Below are positions 37,388 through 37,821 of a DNA stretch of 37,821 nt, piece by piece. The translations under genes were made by a program, and so were the position numbers. The notes under the pieces are model-generated. The model was not told the DNA's origin. It ran no database searches and worked only from the letters and a program-made list of their open reading frames with translations. Every line of letters begins with the position of its first letter. The first letter of the stretch is position 1. The DNA is from Coriobacteriia bacterium (GTDB lineage Bacteria > Actinomycetota > Coriobacteriia > Coriobacteriales > Eggerthellaceae). The DNA lies in the NCBI GenBank assembly GCA_030526515.1, contig JAUNCQ010000019.1:1-37821 (forward strand), in the 5' to 3' direction.

Positions 37388-37821
37388 TTACTTCACCTTG
37401 AAGACCTTCATGGCGACTGGCTCATCGCCCCAAAGGCCAGGAGTGATCTCCACGGTAACATTGCTGTTGTCATCGAGCTCGTAAGCCTTGGAGAAGGTCT
37501 GCTTACCGCCCTTCTTCACGTCCTTCCACTCGCCCTGGGACTCCTCGTCCGCAAGGATAGTGTCATCCAGCTCAGCATCGTTCTGGTATGCCGTGAATTC
37601 GTAATGGGCAGCAGGAGACGTCTTCTTGCCGTCAATGTTCTTGAACGTGAACGTGACCAAGACGCACTTCTTGCCCTCGTAGTCACGCTTGACCTGGCAC
37701 TTGTCAATGGACACGCCGTACTCGTCGTCCTCGTAGGAGCCGCCGATCTTCTTCTCGTCAGACTTGTCGGCCTTATCAGACTTATCGGCCAGACGGCCAA
37801 CTCCCTGAGCTTCGAGGAGCT
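37388..37821 (-). CDS. DUF5067-like domain protein, C-terminal part (runs off the window)
   Basis: The visible 143 residues are open to the window edge, so the N-terminus is missing. A Lys/Asp/Ser-rich linker (ADKSDKADKSDEKK) is followed by an immunoglobulin-like beta domain: CQVKRDYEGKKCVLVTFTFK, DAELDDTILADEE, AYELDDNSNVTVEITP and the terminal VFKVK. This layout is that of DUF5067 domains, usually found in secreted lipoproteins of anaerobic Gram-positives. A signal or lipobox would lie outside the window. Function unknown. An internal GTG at 37714 could be called as a start, but the frame and the linker continue upstream of it. Confidence 0.72.
   Translation of the reverse strand, partial: LLEAQGVGRLADKSDKADKSDEKKIGGSYEDDEYGVSIDKCQVKRDYEGKKCVLVTFTFKNIDGKKTSPAAHYEFTAYQNDAELDDTILADEESQGEWKDVKKGGKQTFSKAYELDDNSNVTVEITPGLWGDEPVAMKVFKVK

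Noticed and set aside
1-37821. GGGCGAAA as a KOPS-type polar chromosome signal
   Set aside because: Both orientations occur about equally in this window, which does not fit a strongly polar element. A genome-wide test would be needed.

Overview
The window is a high-GC, gene-dense chromosomal segment from a strictly anaerobic-type actinobacterium. The best guess is the class Coriobacteriia, family Eggerthellaceae or a close relative. That guess rests on gene content, not on a marker gene: an acetylene-hydratase-like molybdopterin enzyme with a large LuxR regulator, a giant 2-hydroxyacyl-CoA dehydratase activase, a FabK-type fatty acid synthase cluster with fused AccD-AccA, and acetyl-type methionine synthesis. 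No rRNA, tRNA, transposase, prophage or CRISPR array was found. Most genes lie on the minus strand.

Layout. 1-6400: 5' part of metG, a fused ThpR/UPF0178 protein, a 650-bp intergenic region full of short repeats, an exported ComEC-like metallo-beta-lactamase protein with wall-binding-type repeats, and an exported coiled-coil protein with a lysozyme-like tail. 6500-11300: metF, metA (acetyl type) and metY, with a divergent BioB-like radical SAM gene across a 400-bp region of AT-rich inverted repeats. 11300-17850: a minus-strand unit of molybdopterin oxidoreductase, 2[4Fe-4S] ferredoxin and MalT-like LuxR regulator, and divergently a protein resembling only the C-terminal domain of trigger factor. 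Between the divergent genes is a 10-bp-phased array of TTGGTTGA-like units. 17840-19690: a tightly coupled trio of rsmI, a YgjP-like metallopeptidase and a small charged protein. 19800-24600: one 1586-residue CoA-dehydratase activase. 25000-33600: the type II fatty acid synthesis block acpP-fabK-fabD-fabG-fabF-fabZ-accDA on minus and fabH divergent on plus. 33600-34500: a 940-bp intergenic region of strong inverted repeats. 34500-37821: a UPF0210 protein, a membrane-anchored Ser/Thr kinase and the 3' part of a DUF5067-type gene.

How the genes work together. MetA (Glu111, acetyl type) and MetY make homocysteine and MetF supplies methyl-THF. The Fab proteins form one elongation cycle, but fabK is broken by a short deletion plus frameshift and accB/accC are absent here. 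The molybdenum enzyme, ferredoxin, regulator and possible chaperone look like a self-contained anaerobic reductase or hydratase module of unknown substrate, and this is the strongest candidate for an undescribed system. Several long intergenic regions each hold their own short repeated word in both orientations, and the 8-mer GGGCGAAA is strongly over-represented throughout.
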